A stretch of DNA of 64,000 bases, from contig JBMOLL010000058.1 of assembly GCA_049325415.1 (NCBI GenBank), positions 1-64,000 of the forward strand. Reading direction: 5' to 3'. The DNA is from JBMOLL01 sp049325415. GTDB taxonomy: Bacteria > Bacteroidota > Bacteroidia > Bacteroidales > GCA-2748055. Made by a program: the position numbers and the translations under genes. The notes under the pieces are model-generated. The model had not been told where the DNA came from. It worked only from the letters and a program-made list of their open reading frames with translations, and made no database searches. Shown piece by piece: positions 8,382 to 17,343 of this stretch (its first letter is position 1; every line of letters begins with the position of its first letter).

Positions 8382-9818
8382 ATGAAAAACGGAATGTTGC
8401 TTCTGGCCTTACTCGCAGCCAGCCTGTCGGTAAATGCCCAGCTCAGGGACAGCTTGCAGACTCCCCTGCCGGCAGAGGAAAACCAGCCGGAAAAGAAAAA
8501 GATTGTCTACACCTTTGAAATCCGCGAGGAAATAGCTGCCCCTATCTGGCGCACAACAAAGGAAGCGATGGATGAAGCTGAAAAGATCAATGCGGATCTG
8601 ATCCTCATCAATATGAATACCTATGGAGGTGAAGTGTCGGCAGCCGATTCCATCCGCACGCGGATCCTGAATTCACCTGTTCCGGTCTATGTGTTCATCA
8701 ACGACAATGCCGCCTCAGCAGGAGCACTCATCTCCATAGCCTGCGACAGCATCTATATGAAGCCCAGTGCAAAGATCGGTGCCGCCACGGTGGTTAACCA
8801 GACCGGTGAACAGGTCCCCGACAAATACCAGTCGTATATGAGAGCTACCATGAGAGCCACGGCAGAGGCTCACGGTAAAGACACGCTGATAAACGGCCGC
8901 GACACCACCTATCGCTGGAGACGTGATCCGCATATTGCCGAGGCCATGGTTGATCCGGTGATTGTGGTTCCCGGCATTAGCGACTCGGGACAGGTACTCA
9001 CCTTTACCGCTTCCGAAGCGCTGCTGCATGGCTACTGTGAGGGGATCGTAAACAGCCGGCAGGAGATCCTCGACCTGGCCGAACTCGGGCAGTATGAGAT
9101 CAAAGAATATCGTGCCTCCTCCCTCGACAAGGTCATAGGTTTCCTGATCCACCCCATCGTAAGCAGTATCCTGATCATGGTTATAATCGGCGGGATTTAT
9201 TTTGAACTGCAGACACCGGGGATAGGTTTCCCGCTTGCGGCCGCCATCACCGCCGCCCTGCTGTATTTCTTCCCCCTCTATATTGAAGGTCTGGCAGAAT
9301 CGTGGGAACTCCTGATCTTCATTGCCGGTCTTATTCTGCTCGGTATTGAAATATTTGCCATTCCCGGTTTCGGGGTGGCGGGCATCACCGGCATTATTCT
9401 CATTATCACAGGATTGACACTGAGCTTGGTGGATAATGTCGTTTTCGAAAGAAAAGAATTCACCGGGGAGGGTCTCACTGTAATACTTAAGGCCTTCAGC
9501 CTGGTCCTCGTATCTCTTTTTGCCGGATTGCTGGGAAGCCTGTGGGCAGCGAGGAAGCTTTTAACGTCCTCGACCTTTGGGAATATTGCCCTTCACAGCG
9601 AACAGGATCCGGAGAAAGGCTTTATCGGGGTAAGTATGGAACAACGTTCCCTTGTGGGCATGGAAGGGAAGGCCCATACGGTACTTCGGCCATCGGGAAA
9701 AATTATGATCGGAAATAAACTGTATGATGCCAAAGCCGAATACGGTATGATTGAAAAAGGAAGCACAGTGAAGGTAATCCGTTATGAAACGGGACAGGTA
9801 TATGTAATCAAAGTCTGA
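8382..9818 (+). CDS. NfeD-like membrane-bound serine protease (ClpP class)
   Basis: 478 residues from the ATG at 8382, where a signal peptide begins (MKNGMLLLALLAASLSVNAQ). An upstream ATG at 8310 would add residues that hide it. The N-terminal half is a ClpP-fold protease domain with NDNAASAGALIS; the Ser of SAG, near residue 112, is the expected nucleophile. A run of four or five membrane helices (about 255-395) follows, and then a C-terminal NfeD OB-fold domain (about 415-478, LVGMEGKAHTVLRPSGKI). Long NfeD proteins of this type are linked to stomatin and membrane-protein quality control. No stomatin gene is adjacent here. Confidence 0.88.
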   Translation: MKNGMLLLALLAASLSVNAQLRDSLQTPLPAEENQPEKKKIVYTFEIREEIAAPIWRTTKEAMDEAEKINADLILINMNTYGGEVSAADSIRTRILNSPVPVYVFINDNAASAGALISIACDSIYMKPSAKIGAATVVNQTGEQVPDKYQSYMRATMRATAEAHGKDTLINGRDTTYRWRRDPHIAEAMVDPVIVVPGISDSGQVLTFTASEALLHGYCEGIVNSRQEILDLAELGQYEIKEYRASSLDKVIGFLIHPIVSSILIMVIIGGIYFELQTPGIGFPLAAAITAALLYFFPLYIEGLAESWELLIFIAGLILLGIEIFAIPGFGVAGITGIILIITGLTLSLVDNVVFERKEFTGEGLTVILKAFSLVLVSLFAGLLGSLWAARKLLTSSTFGNIALHSEQDPEKGFIGVSMEQRSLVGMEGKAHTVLRPSGKIMIGNKLYDAKAEYGMIEKGSTVKVIRYETGQVYVIKV

Positions 9819-9822
9819 TACC

Positions 9823-10260
9823 ATGCTGATCAGGGATTACAGACGGGATGATTACCCGGGACTCGTCAGCTTGTGGCAGTCGACCGGACTGGGAAATCCG
9901 GAGAGAGGCGATAACGAGGAGGTGATCGATCGCTGCAATGCCATGGGTGGACGGCTGCTGGTAATGGTTGATGAAACCTCGGGACGTCTCGTGGGATCGT
10001 CGTGGATGACCTTCGACGGCAGAAGAATGTTCCTTCACCACTTCGGGATTGCCCCCGACCTTCAGAACAGGGGCCTGGGGAAAAAATTGCTGGAGGCGAC
10101 CCTCTTGCATCTGAAGGAAAAGGGACATCAGGTAAAACTGGAGGTGCATTCTGAAAACCATGCGGCCATCCACCTGTATAAAACGGCCGGATTCTTTGAC
10201 TTCCAGGATTATGATATTTTCATGATCCGTAATATTAAAGAGGTAAATTATCATCCCTGA
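9823..10260 (+). CDS. GNAT-family N-acetyltransferase
   Basis: A 145-residue single-domain acetyltransferase. The acetyl-CoA pyrophosphate loop is seen as IAPDLQNRGLGKKLLEA (consensus Q/RxxGxG/A), and the C-terminal part has NHAAIHLYKTAGF, the usual motif B region. It begins 4 nt after the NfeD-like stop and ends 11 nt before the CAP-protein start, so the three form a plus-strand operon. The substrate is unknown. Confidence 0.88.
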   Translation: MLIRDYRRDDYPGLVSLWQSTGLGNPERGDNEEVIDRCNAMGGRLLVMVDETSGRLVGSSWMTFDGRRMFLHHFGIAPDLQNRGLGKKLLEATLLHLKEKGHQVKLEVHSENHAAIHLYKTAGFFDFQDYDIFMIRNIKEVNYHP

Positions 10261-10271
10261 CAGCCTGATCC

Positions 10272-10898
10272 ATGAAAAAAATACTTTTGCTACTCCTGTT
10301 GATAGCCCCGCTGCTCGATGCGGCCGGACAGGAATCGGTTTGGGACCGTTGGGATCCCGCAGTAGTAAAAAAGGCGGCAACAGCAGAGGGCGTCGATTAT
10401 ATGAGCGCGGAAGAAAAAAAGGTCATTACCCTGATGAACCTGGCCCGACTCGATGGCAAGCTATTCGGAGAGACCTTTCTGGAGGAATATCTCAAAATGA
10501 ACGGTCCGGAGAAATCTTCCTATGTCAGATCACTCTACCGCGATCTGGCCAAATGCAGCCAGCTTCCGCTGATCTATCCCGAAAAGGACCTCACCCTTAT
10601 AGCCCAGGGTCATGCACGTACCTCAGGACAGACCGGTCATGTCGGTCATAAAAACTTCGACAAACGATTCAAACCGGTTCTCGGAAATCCGTATTCCCAG
10701 GTCGGCGAAAACTGTTCCTATGGCTATAACACGGCTATGGAAGTGGTTATAACGCTGTTGATCGATGAAGACATCCAGGATGTCGGACACAGAAAAAACA
10801 TTCTTAATCCGGCATTTAATTCCGCCGGAGTAAGCTTCAGCCCGCATACCAGCTATCGTTACAACTGTGTGACCGACTTCGGGTCAAAGATGCGCTGA
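10272..10898 (+). CDS. secreted CAP-domain (SCP/PR-1) protein
   Basis: 208 residues with a clear signal peptide (MKKILLLLLLIAPLLDAAGQE). The CAP fold is shown by AQGHARTSGQTGHVGHKNF, VGENCSYGY and GHRKNILNPAFNSAGVSF, which carry the two conserved His and the Glu of the CAP cavity. Bacterial CAP proteins are exported, often near the envelope, and mostly lack a known activity. It is last in the NfeD-GNAT-CAP operon and converges on the DUF2721 gene, with 12 nt between stops. Confidence 0.85.
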   Translation: MKKILLLLLLIAPLLDAAGQESVWDRWDPAVVKKAATAEGVDYMSAEEKKVITLMNLARLDGKLFGETFLEEYLKMNGPEKSSYVRSLYRDLAKCSQLPLIYPEKDLTLIAQGHARTSGQTGHVGHKNFDKRFKPVLGNPYSQVGENCSYGYNTAMEVVITLLIDEDIQDVGHRKNILNPAFNSAGVSFSPHTSYRYNCVTDFGSKMR

Positions 10899-10910
10899 CC
10901 GGTAACCCGC

Positions 10911-11306
10911 TCAGTTTTCCTCCATATCGCCCAGATGCAGGTCCAGCGCCTTGATAGATATCTGTATTTCCCAGATAAGCAGTGCAAGAGATGCAATAAG
11001 CAACAAGAGGGCCACACCAAAGACGATAACCGCCATTTGCCGGGTACCGATGTAGACCAGGAACATGGTCACCACACAGAGCAAGAGGCTGCCGATGCCC
11101 AGAATCTGCATAGCCCTGGTAAGAGAAAGACGCTTTCGGAGGTTCCTGATCTGCCATAGCAGAACCTGGTCCCTCGACTGTAAAAAACGGGCGTGCAGCT
11201 CCCTTACCAGCGCTGCATAGGCAAGAAAACGGTTCGTATACGCCAGCATGATCAGCGAGATAGCTGAAAAAAGAAGTGTCGGGGTTACAAGGTTAAGTTC
11301 ACTCAT
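10911..11306 (-). CDS. DUF2721-type membrane protein
   Basis: 131 residues. A hydrophobic N-terminal helix (TPTLLFSAISLIMLAYTNRFLAYAALVREL) is followed by a basic cytoplasmic stretch (IRNLRKRLSLTRAMQ) and two further helices (LGIGSLLLCVVTMFLVYIG and MAVIVFGVALLLLIASLALLIW). This matches the DUF2721 pattern; function is unknown. The start is 11 nt after the CcsBA stop on the same strand, so it is probably co-transcribed with cytochrome c assembly. Confidence 0.75.
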   Translation of the reverse strand: MSELNLVTPTLLFSAISLIMLAYTNRFLAYAALVRELHARFLQSRDQVLLWQIRNLRKRLSLTRAMQILGIGSLLLCVVTMFLVYIGTRQMAVIVFGVALLLLIASLALLIWEIQISIKALDLHLGDMEEN

Positions 11307-11317
11307 TGGCTATAAGT

Positions 11318-14300
11318 TCAATCTCTAATGTACTGCTTCCACTTTTTATAGGCCACAAGGGCAAGGATTACGAACAATACGAAAACAACATAGACCATGA
11401 CAGGGATCCGGAAAGGTGCCCCACCCGCATAGGAGTGGATCCCACCCAGGAAATAATTGACCCCGAAGTAAGTCATCAGAACTGTAGTGTACGCAGCAAA
11501 CGATCCCAGGTTCTGAGCATAGGAACCTTTCAGACCCGGGATGTTGTTCAGGTGGGCCACAAAGGCATATGCCAGAACGGTAATCAGCGCCCAGGTCTCC
11601 TTCGGATCCCATCCCCAGTAACGTCCCCATGATTCATTCGCCCATACCCCGCCAAGGAATACTCCGGCTGTCATGAAATAAAGCCCAACGATCATTGTGA
11701 GCTGATTAACCTTTGTGAGCCGCGCAATCACCTCTTTCAGACCGGCTGCATTCTGCTCATTCACCAGGGCATAGAAGATCAGACCTGTCATGCCGAGCAG
11801 GGCGCCTAAGCCGAGGAAACCATAGCCCGCCATGACGACGGTGACGTGGATGGTGAGCCAGGTGGACTTGAGCACCGGCACAAGGTTTGTGATATCGGGG
11901 TTCATCCAGCTCATGTGCGCGACAAGGAGGGCATTGGCAGCAAGGATGGCAGTAAGCCCAATGGCAAAACCCGAACGACGTTCAAAAAGCAGTCCGGCCA
12001 GCAGAGATACCAGAGAGACAAAGATCATGGATTCATACCCGTTGCTGAGCGGGGCATGACCGCTGATATACCAGCGCAGGAGGAAGGCCGCAAGATGAAC
12101 GACAAAAGTGAGGCTGAGGATGATCACTCCTGCCCTGTATATCTTTTTCAGCCCGATTCCCGGCTTGAAGGTAATGACAAACTGAAGTACCAGGAGTATA
12201 AAGCCCATGAGCCCGTATACAATGGCAAGTCTTTCGAAGATATTCAGTTTATTATAAAGAATTTCGGCTTTCCTGTGAGTATCCGAGGGAAGGATATCGC
12301 TTGCCGACTGCTGCATGTGACCAATTGCGGAGATAGCTGAATCGGCAGAAGCGTAATTTCCTTCCTGCAGAGCATGCAGCAGGTTAAAAAACAGGGCGGC
12401 TGAAGCATGTTCCTCTCCTCCACGGCTTTTTTCCATCAAGTCGGAAACAGAAAGCCAGGTGTTATTCTCACCGGCAGGATCGGGAAAGAGCCTCCACAAT
12501 TCCCCGGTCTGAACCATATACATCACGTTGATCCGCTCATCCAGCTTGATAACTTCCTTATCAAGGTCGTTCCGTTCGGGAACCTGCTTGCTGTAGGCCT
12601 GATTGACGAGGTCGGAGAGGAAATAACCTCCATCACCGTTCAGATCGAAGAAATCATTGAAACTGACCAACTCACCTTTGTAACCAAGCATCTGTTGCAG
12701 TTGTGGATTATCGACACTGAAGAGTGCTGCCTGGCGCCATTCATCGGGATAGAGGGCCATACCCAGTATGACCTGGTCGGCAGAATAGCCTTCGAAAGTA
12801 GAATGCTTGGCAATCTTTCTTAACATCTCCCCCGACAGGGTGTTGACGGGTTTAAAGCGTCCTTCCTTACCCTGGACCCAGAGTTTTCCGAATTCGGCCG
12901 ATTGTTTGGCCGGGGGAACGGGATGCTGAGCATTAAGCATGGCCGGTAAGCCAAGGAGAAGGAGGAGAGTCACCACAGCTGCAGGTTTCTTTGAGGTCAG
13001 TCTTACCAGTCCTGCAAAACGTGTTCCACGGCTGAAGAGCGCCAGGAACATCCCGAGCATCAGGAAGAAATAGCCGGTATAGGTTACGAAAGTTCCGAGA
13101 AAATCTTTGTTAACGGAAAGCACTGTACCTTTTTCATCGCTGTCGTACGACGACTGGTAAAAGCGATAACCGCGATGCTTAAGCACATTATTCATGAAGA
13201 TGCGCCGGTTATCCGTGATCCCTTTTTCCTGATCGATCAGGGTGACTTCACTGGCAAAAGAGGAAGGACTGTTCGATCCGGGATATCTGGATACTTCAAA
13301 ATCTCTGAGCATCAATGCAAAAGGCAGCCTTTCCATCCGGGCTCCGTAGCTCAGGCTTACGTTAAGATCGCCAATTCTGACTGAAGAGGCTTGTCCCACC
13401 ATACCCGGCATTCCCTGGGCGTACAAACTGGCTTTCATCCCCCTGTACCCGAGTTCAAACTGAATGACATCCGGATAGCTTCCCCTTTCCATATCCACTG
13501 CTTCGACAAATTCCCTTCTTGCAGAAGGCAGGTATTTTTGCAGAACAAAACGGATGTTACCTGTCTGCATGAGCTTTCCCGGCAGGAATGGGATCGTATC
13601 CCCGGCCTGATAAAGGGTGGATTCACCACCTCCCATGGTCATGATACTCAGTTCAGCATCGCATAGCGCGTACAGATTTTCCCCTGAAGAAAAGACCCTT
13701 AATTGCGCCGGGACCGACGGAGCATTCAGGCTCACGGTCAATCCCGGAACCGATCTCGCCTCGCCACCCGGTATTGCGAGCTGGTATTGTCTTCCCGCCA
13801 CAAGGATCAGCTGCATCAGCGGATCGCCACCCGGGAAAGCAGTATATTGCTCCACTGCATTACTGATCACGCCCACTGAACGCACGGTCAGCTTTTCACC
13901 ACCCGGACGCAGGCTTGCCCTGAAAGCACGGGGTGTAAGCGGAGAGAGACGCACGGCGCGCGAATAATAAACCGTATCGCCCCCTGTCGTGGCACTGATA
14001 TCAACAAGGGTCGAGCTGCCGATCATCAGATCGGTGGCAGAGCCTTCCCTGATCCTCATGGTGCCTTCTGTGCTAATGTACCGGGTAATGGCTGCTCCGG
14101 CAAGGATGAGGAGAAATGCAACATGGAAAACCAGTACGGTCAGGCGGCCTGGAAGAAAGAAACGGTTCCTCACCAGGTTTCCGGCCAGGTTTACCGCGAT
14201 AAGGAAAAGCAGCACTTCGAACCAGCGTGTTCCGTATACTACTGCCCAGGCTGTTGCTGTGCCATAAGCGCTTTCAATGAAGGTGGCTGTGGCCAGAACA

Positions 14301-14365
14301 AGGATCAGAATTATGAAAAGCAGCCCGAAAAAAGGCATGGATACAAGGAAAGAAAGTCGTTTCAC
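11318..14365 (-). CDS. ccsBA: fused CcsB-CcsA (ResB-ResC) system II cytochrome c biogenesis protein
   Basis: 1015 residues, starting at a GTG (14365) that gives a normal membrane-protein N-terminus (KRLSFLVSMPFFGLLFIIL). The N-terminal part (about 1-460) is ResB/CcsB-like: several helices around a large periplasmic domain, with a helix near 460-478. The C-terminal part is CcsA-like, with multiple helices and the haem-handling WWD motif WGRYWGWDPKETWA near 913-926. External histidines are expected in flanking loops. The complex exports haem and ligates it to CxxCH apocytochromes. Fusions of this kind are usual in Bacteroidetes and Epsilonproteobacteria. No cytochrome c or nitrite reductase gene is visible here, so its clients lie elsewhere. 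Confidence 0.93.
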   Translation of the reverse strand: MKRLSFLVSMPFFGLLFIILILVLATATFIESAYGTATAWAVVYGTRWFEVLLFLIAVNLAGNLVRNRFFLPGRLTVLVFHVAFLLILAGAAITRYISTEGTMRIREGSATDLMIGSSTLVDISATTGGDTVYYSRAVRLSPLTPRAFRASLRPGGEKLTVRSVGVISNAVEQYTAFPGGDPLMQLILVAGRQYQLAIPGGEARSVPGLTVSLNAPSVPAQLRVFSSGENLYALCDAELSIMTMGGGESTLYQAGDTIPFLPGKLMQTGNIRFVLQKYLPSARREFVEAVDMERGSYPDVIQFELGYRGMKASLYAQGMPGMVGQASSVRIGDLNVSLSYGARMERLPFALMLRDFEVSRYPGSNSPSSFASEVTLIDQEKGITDNRRIFMNNVLKHRGYRFYQSSYDSDEKGTVLSVNKDFLGTFVTYTGYFFLMLGMFLALFSRGTRFAGLVRLTSKKPAAVVTLLLLLGLPAMLNAQHPVPPAKQSAEFGKLWVQGKEGRFKPVNTLSGEMLRKIAKHSTFEGYSADQVILGMALYPDEWRQAALFSVDNPQLQQMLGYKGELVSFNDFFDLNGDGGYFLSDLVNQAYSKQVPERNDLDKEVIKLDERINVMYMVQTGELWRLFPDPAGENNTWLSVSDLMEKSRGGEEHASAALFFNLLHALQEGNYASADSAISAIGHMQQSASDILPSDTHRKAEILYNKLNIFERLAIVYGLMGFILLVLQFVITFKPGIGLKKIYRAGVIILSLTFVVHLAAFLLRWYISGHAPLSNGYESMIFVSLVSLLAGLLFERRSGFAIGLTAILAANALLVAHMSWMNPDITNLVPVLKSTWLTIHVTVVMAGYGFLGLGALLGMTGLIFYALVNEQNAAGLKEVIARLTKVNQLTMIVGLYFMTAGVFLGGVWANESWGRYWGWDPKETWALITVLAYAFVAHLNNIPGLKGSYAQNLGSFAAYTTVLMTYFGVNYFLGGIHSYAGGAPFRIPVMVYVVFVLFVILALVAYKKWKQYIRD

Positions 14366-14404
14366 AGCAGGGATATTTACTAATTCAACAAAAAATGCCG
14401 GGTC

Positions 14405-16924
14405 TTATACTCCAAGCAAAAATGATCCGGCCTGGTAAAATACGAAACTAACGAACCAGGCGATAAATGTAGTATAAAAAAGAACAAATCCGGCCCATAA
14501 CCAGCTGTCCGATTCCCGTCTCACCGCAGCAATCACCGCAACACAAGGCAGATACAGAAGAACAAACAGCAAAAGTGAAAAACCTGTTAATTTATTAAAT
14601 ACAGGTTTTCCCTTATCCGGACCCGATAACCAGAGCTGTTCCCTGAGCTTTTCCTGAAGTGAAACCGTTGATTCCGCGGTGTCGCCCGACTGATAAAGCA
14701 CGCCCATGGTGGACACCACCACTTCCTTGGCTGCAAAACCCGTAAGCAGGCTTACCCCAATCTTCCAGTCGAAACCCAGAGGTCTGAACACCGGTTCAAT
14801 AGCTTTCCCGATCTGCCCAATATAAGACCTGCTCTGCCTTTCGGCTTCCCGCTCCGATTCCAACTGCCGGATCCTGCCTGCAAGGGAATCGGCAGAAAGT
14901 ATGGCGACACCGGCATCTCCCTTTTCACTCTGGAGGATGGCAAGGCTGGTTTTTTCCCTGGAAATAAGCTGATCGTATTCCCGTGTCACTTCATTTTCCC
15001 TCGGAAAATATCCAAGTGCCCAGATAATGAGGGATCCCACAAGGATCACACCTCCCATCTTTTTCAGATAGTGCTCCCCTTTCATCCACATATGACGGGT
15101 GATCATCCTGGCAGAAGGTCTGCGGTAGCCCGGCAGTTCCATGACAAACGGGGCTTCGCGGTCCCTGAAAAGTATTCTTTTAAACAACACAGCCATGATC
15201 AGCGAGAAGAGAACTCCGATCATGTAAAGTAGAAAGATCATATTGCCCGCATTTCCCGGAAACACTGCGCCGGCAATAACCAGATAAACGGGCAGACGGG
15301 CAGAGCACGACATAAAGGGAATAATCAGCATCGTAAGCAGCCGGTCGGTCCGGTTTTCAAGGGTGCGGGTGGCCATGATGGCCGGCACGTTGCATCCGAA
15401 GCCCATAACGAGGGGAATAAACGACTTGCCATGCAAGCCGAACAGGTGCATGACCTTGTCCATGATAAAAGCGGTGCGCGCCATGTAACCCGTATCTTCC
15501 ATCAGCGAAATGAAAAAGAAGAGGATCAGTATGTTGGGAAGAAAAACAATGACGCCGCCAACACCCCCGATGACCCCGTCGACCAGCAGGTCGCTGATCA
15601 TTCCAGGAGGGATAACGGACCTGATTAGTTGTCCGAGCGCATCAACGCCGGATTCGATCCACTGCATGGGATAATGCCCCAGGGTGAAAGTTGAGTGGAA
15701 CATGATCCACAGGAAAGCAATAAAAATGGGGAACCCGAGATACTTATGGGTAAGGATCCTGTCTATTTTCTCAGACCTGGACAGTCCCTTGCTTTCCTTG
15801 CAACGAACGCAGGTTTCACGTATGGCTCCCGAAATAAAACCGTAGCGGGCACCGGCGATCAAGGTATCGGATTCCTCCCGGTACAGGGATTCCAGCCTTG
15901 CCACCTCATCCTGAACCAGCAGGTGCAGTTCAATGAAATTGGGAACTTCCGACAGCAGGTGCTTTGCATGGTCATCCTTTTCCAGCAGCTTTATAGCCAG
16001 ATAACGGGTGGAATACCTGTCGGCAAAGGAGGGATTTTTCCTGATCTCCTGCTGAATCCGCAAAACCGAAGCCTGCACTTCCTCCCCGTAATTGATGTGA
16101 ATATGCCGGATCACCGGTTCCGTACTTTCATAAACCGAAATGATCCGGTTCAGCAGACGATAGATCCCTTTACCCCTGGTACTGATGGTCGGCACCACCG
16201 GAATACCCAGTAACTCGCCCAGCAGGGCCGTATTAACAACATCGCCCTTCAGCCTCAGGTCATCGAACATGTTCAGGGCCATAATAACCGTGATATCCAT
16301 GTCGATCAACTGGGTGGTCAGGTAAAGGTTCCTTTCGAGATTGGCGGCATCGACCACATTGACAACAATATCCGGCTTTTTCTCAAGAATATGTTCCCGC
16401 ACGGCCATCTCTTCGAAACTATAGGCTGTAAGAGAGTATGTCCCCGGAAGGTCGGTGATCCTGAAATGGTAACCCCGGTAGTCGAAAACGGCACTTTTGA
16501 TGTCAACCGTTACCCCGGGATAGTTTCCCACGTGCTCATGTGAACCTGAGACCCTGTTGAAGAGCGTGGTCTTTCCGCAGTTCGGATTTCCGACAAGCGC
16601 GACTTCAATGGTCCGGCTCCTGTCCCGCGCTACATCCTTCAGTATCCGTTCGGCAGGGATCCCTCCGGGGGTTTGCTGCAACACTTCCATTGAAGCTTCC
16701 TCGTGGGTAATTACTTCAATTAGGCTTGCTTCACTCCGACGCAGGGAAATCTTACTGTCAAGAATCTCATATTCAACAGGATCCTTCAGGGGAGCCGATT
16801 TTACCACCCTGACAGACCTCCCCTTCACGAAGCCCATTTCGGTAATCCTTTTCCGGAAAGCACCGCGACCCCGGATCTTCGTTATGACAGCTGAATCGCC
16901 GTTATGAAGATCGTTTAAAGTCAT
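14405..16924 (-). CDS. feoB: ferrous iron transporter, FeoA-FeoB fusion
   Basis: 839 residues. Residues 1-75 form a FeoA SH3-like domain (GRGAFRKRITEMGFVKG). From about 95 comes the FeoB G protein with G1 GNPNCGKTT, G3 DLPGTYSL and a switch region around HVGNYPGVTVD. The membrane domain from about 400 includes the two Gate motifs (MGFGCNVPAIMATRTL and the later GFAAKEVVVSTMG). It takes up Fe2+ across the inner membrane, driven or gated by GTP. Fusion of FeoA to FeoB is common in Bacteroidetes. The gene ends about 40 nt before the ccsBA start on the same strand, so iron uptake and haem-protein assembly may be co-expressed. Confidence 0.96.
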   Translation of the reverse strand: MTLNDLHNGDSAVITKIRGRGAFRKRITEMGFVKGRSVRVVKSAPLKDPVEYEILDSKISLRRSEASLIEVITHEEASMEVLQQTPGGIPAERILKDVARDRSRTIEVALVGNPNCGKTTLFNRVSGSHEHVGNYPGVTVDIKSAVFDYRGYHFRITDLPGTYSLTAYSFEEMAVREHILEKKPDIVVNVVDAANLERNLYLTTQLIDMDITVIMALNMFDDLRLKGDVVNTALLGELLGIPVVPTISTRGKGIYRLLNRIISVYESTEPVIRHIHINYGEEVQASVLRIQQEIRKNPSFADRYSTRYLAIKLLEKDDHAKHLLSEVPNFIELHLLVQDEVARLESLYREESDTLIAGARYGFISGAIRETCVRCKESKGLSRSEKIDRILTHKYLGFPIFIAFLWIMFHSTFTLGHYPMQWIESGVDALGQLIRSVIPPGMISDLLVDGVIGGVGGVIVFLPNILILFFFISLMEDTGYMARTAFIMDKVMHLFGLHGKSFIPLVMGFGCNVPAIMATRTLENRTDRLLTMLIIPFMSCSARLPVYLVIAGAVFPGNAGNMIFLLYMIGVLFSLIMAVLFKRILFRDREAPFVMELPGYRRPSARMITRHMWMKGEHYLKKMGGVILVGSLIIWALGYFPRENEVTREYDQLISREKTSLAILQSEKGDAGVAILSADSLAGRIRQLESEREAERQSRSYIGQIGKAIEPVFRPLGFDWKIGVSLLTGFAAKEVVVSTMGVLYQSGDTAESTVSLQEKLREQLWLSGPDKGKPVFNKLTGFSLLLFVLLYLPCVAVIAAVRRESDSWLWAGFVLFYTTFIAWFVSFVFYQAGSFLLGV

Positions 16925-17343
16925 CCTGTTAAAATTGCTGCCATTGAAAAAAATCCAATTCCTCCACCTTTTCCGCTTACCAATCCATCTTTCTCTGGAA
17001 ACCTTCCATACTTACCCCAAAAAACCTGAAAGCCCCTCCTTCCTATAAGTCTGCAGAAGTCCGGACTAACACCCTGAGTTTCCTGCCGGCAAATATTTCT
17101 GCATCAATTGGCCGGCAATAATCCACTTCATCAGAAACAGAATGCAAAATTAATGGGAATAGCTGCCGCCTCAATACCTAATAACTGGTATTTTACCCTA
17201 TCCGGGATCCAAATCAAGTCGCTACAGCGCTTTGCGTGCACCTGGCATAAGCCTGAAATTTCAGGACATTCACCGGCCTGAATTCTCAGGGACTGAGAAA
17301 AAGATAAAAAACTTGTATTTTTAAACACACAAAAACGAAAATT
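16925..17343. other. intergenic region between divergent feoB and WD40 genes
   Basis: About 420 bp with no supported gene. It presumably holds the promoters of both divergent genes. Two related palindromes at 17252-17265 and 17277-17290 stand out near the WD40 gene. An open frame on the minus strand at 17131-17328 has no recognisable features. Confidence 0.6.
17252..17290. promoter_or_regulatory. tandem palindromes, possible operator pair
   Basis: CCTGAAATTTCAGG (17252-17265) is a perfect 14-bp palindrome. CCTGAATTCTCAGG (17277-17290) repeats the same CCTGA/TCAGG half-sites. The centres are 25 bp apart. The pair ends 53 bp before the WD40 start codon and is far from the feoB start, so it more likely serves the WD40 gene. 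Confidence 0.45.

Noticed and set aside
17131..17328. 65-codon minus-strand frame upstream of the WD40 gene
   Set aside because: No recognisable sequence, no promoter box, and it overlaps the tandem palindromes of the regulatory region.
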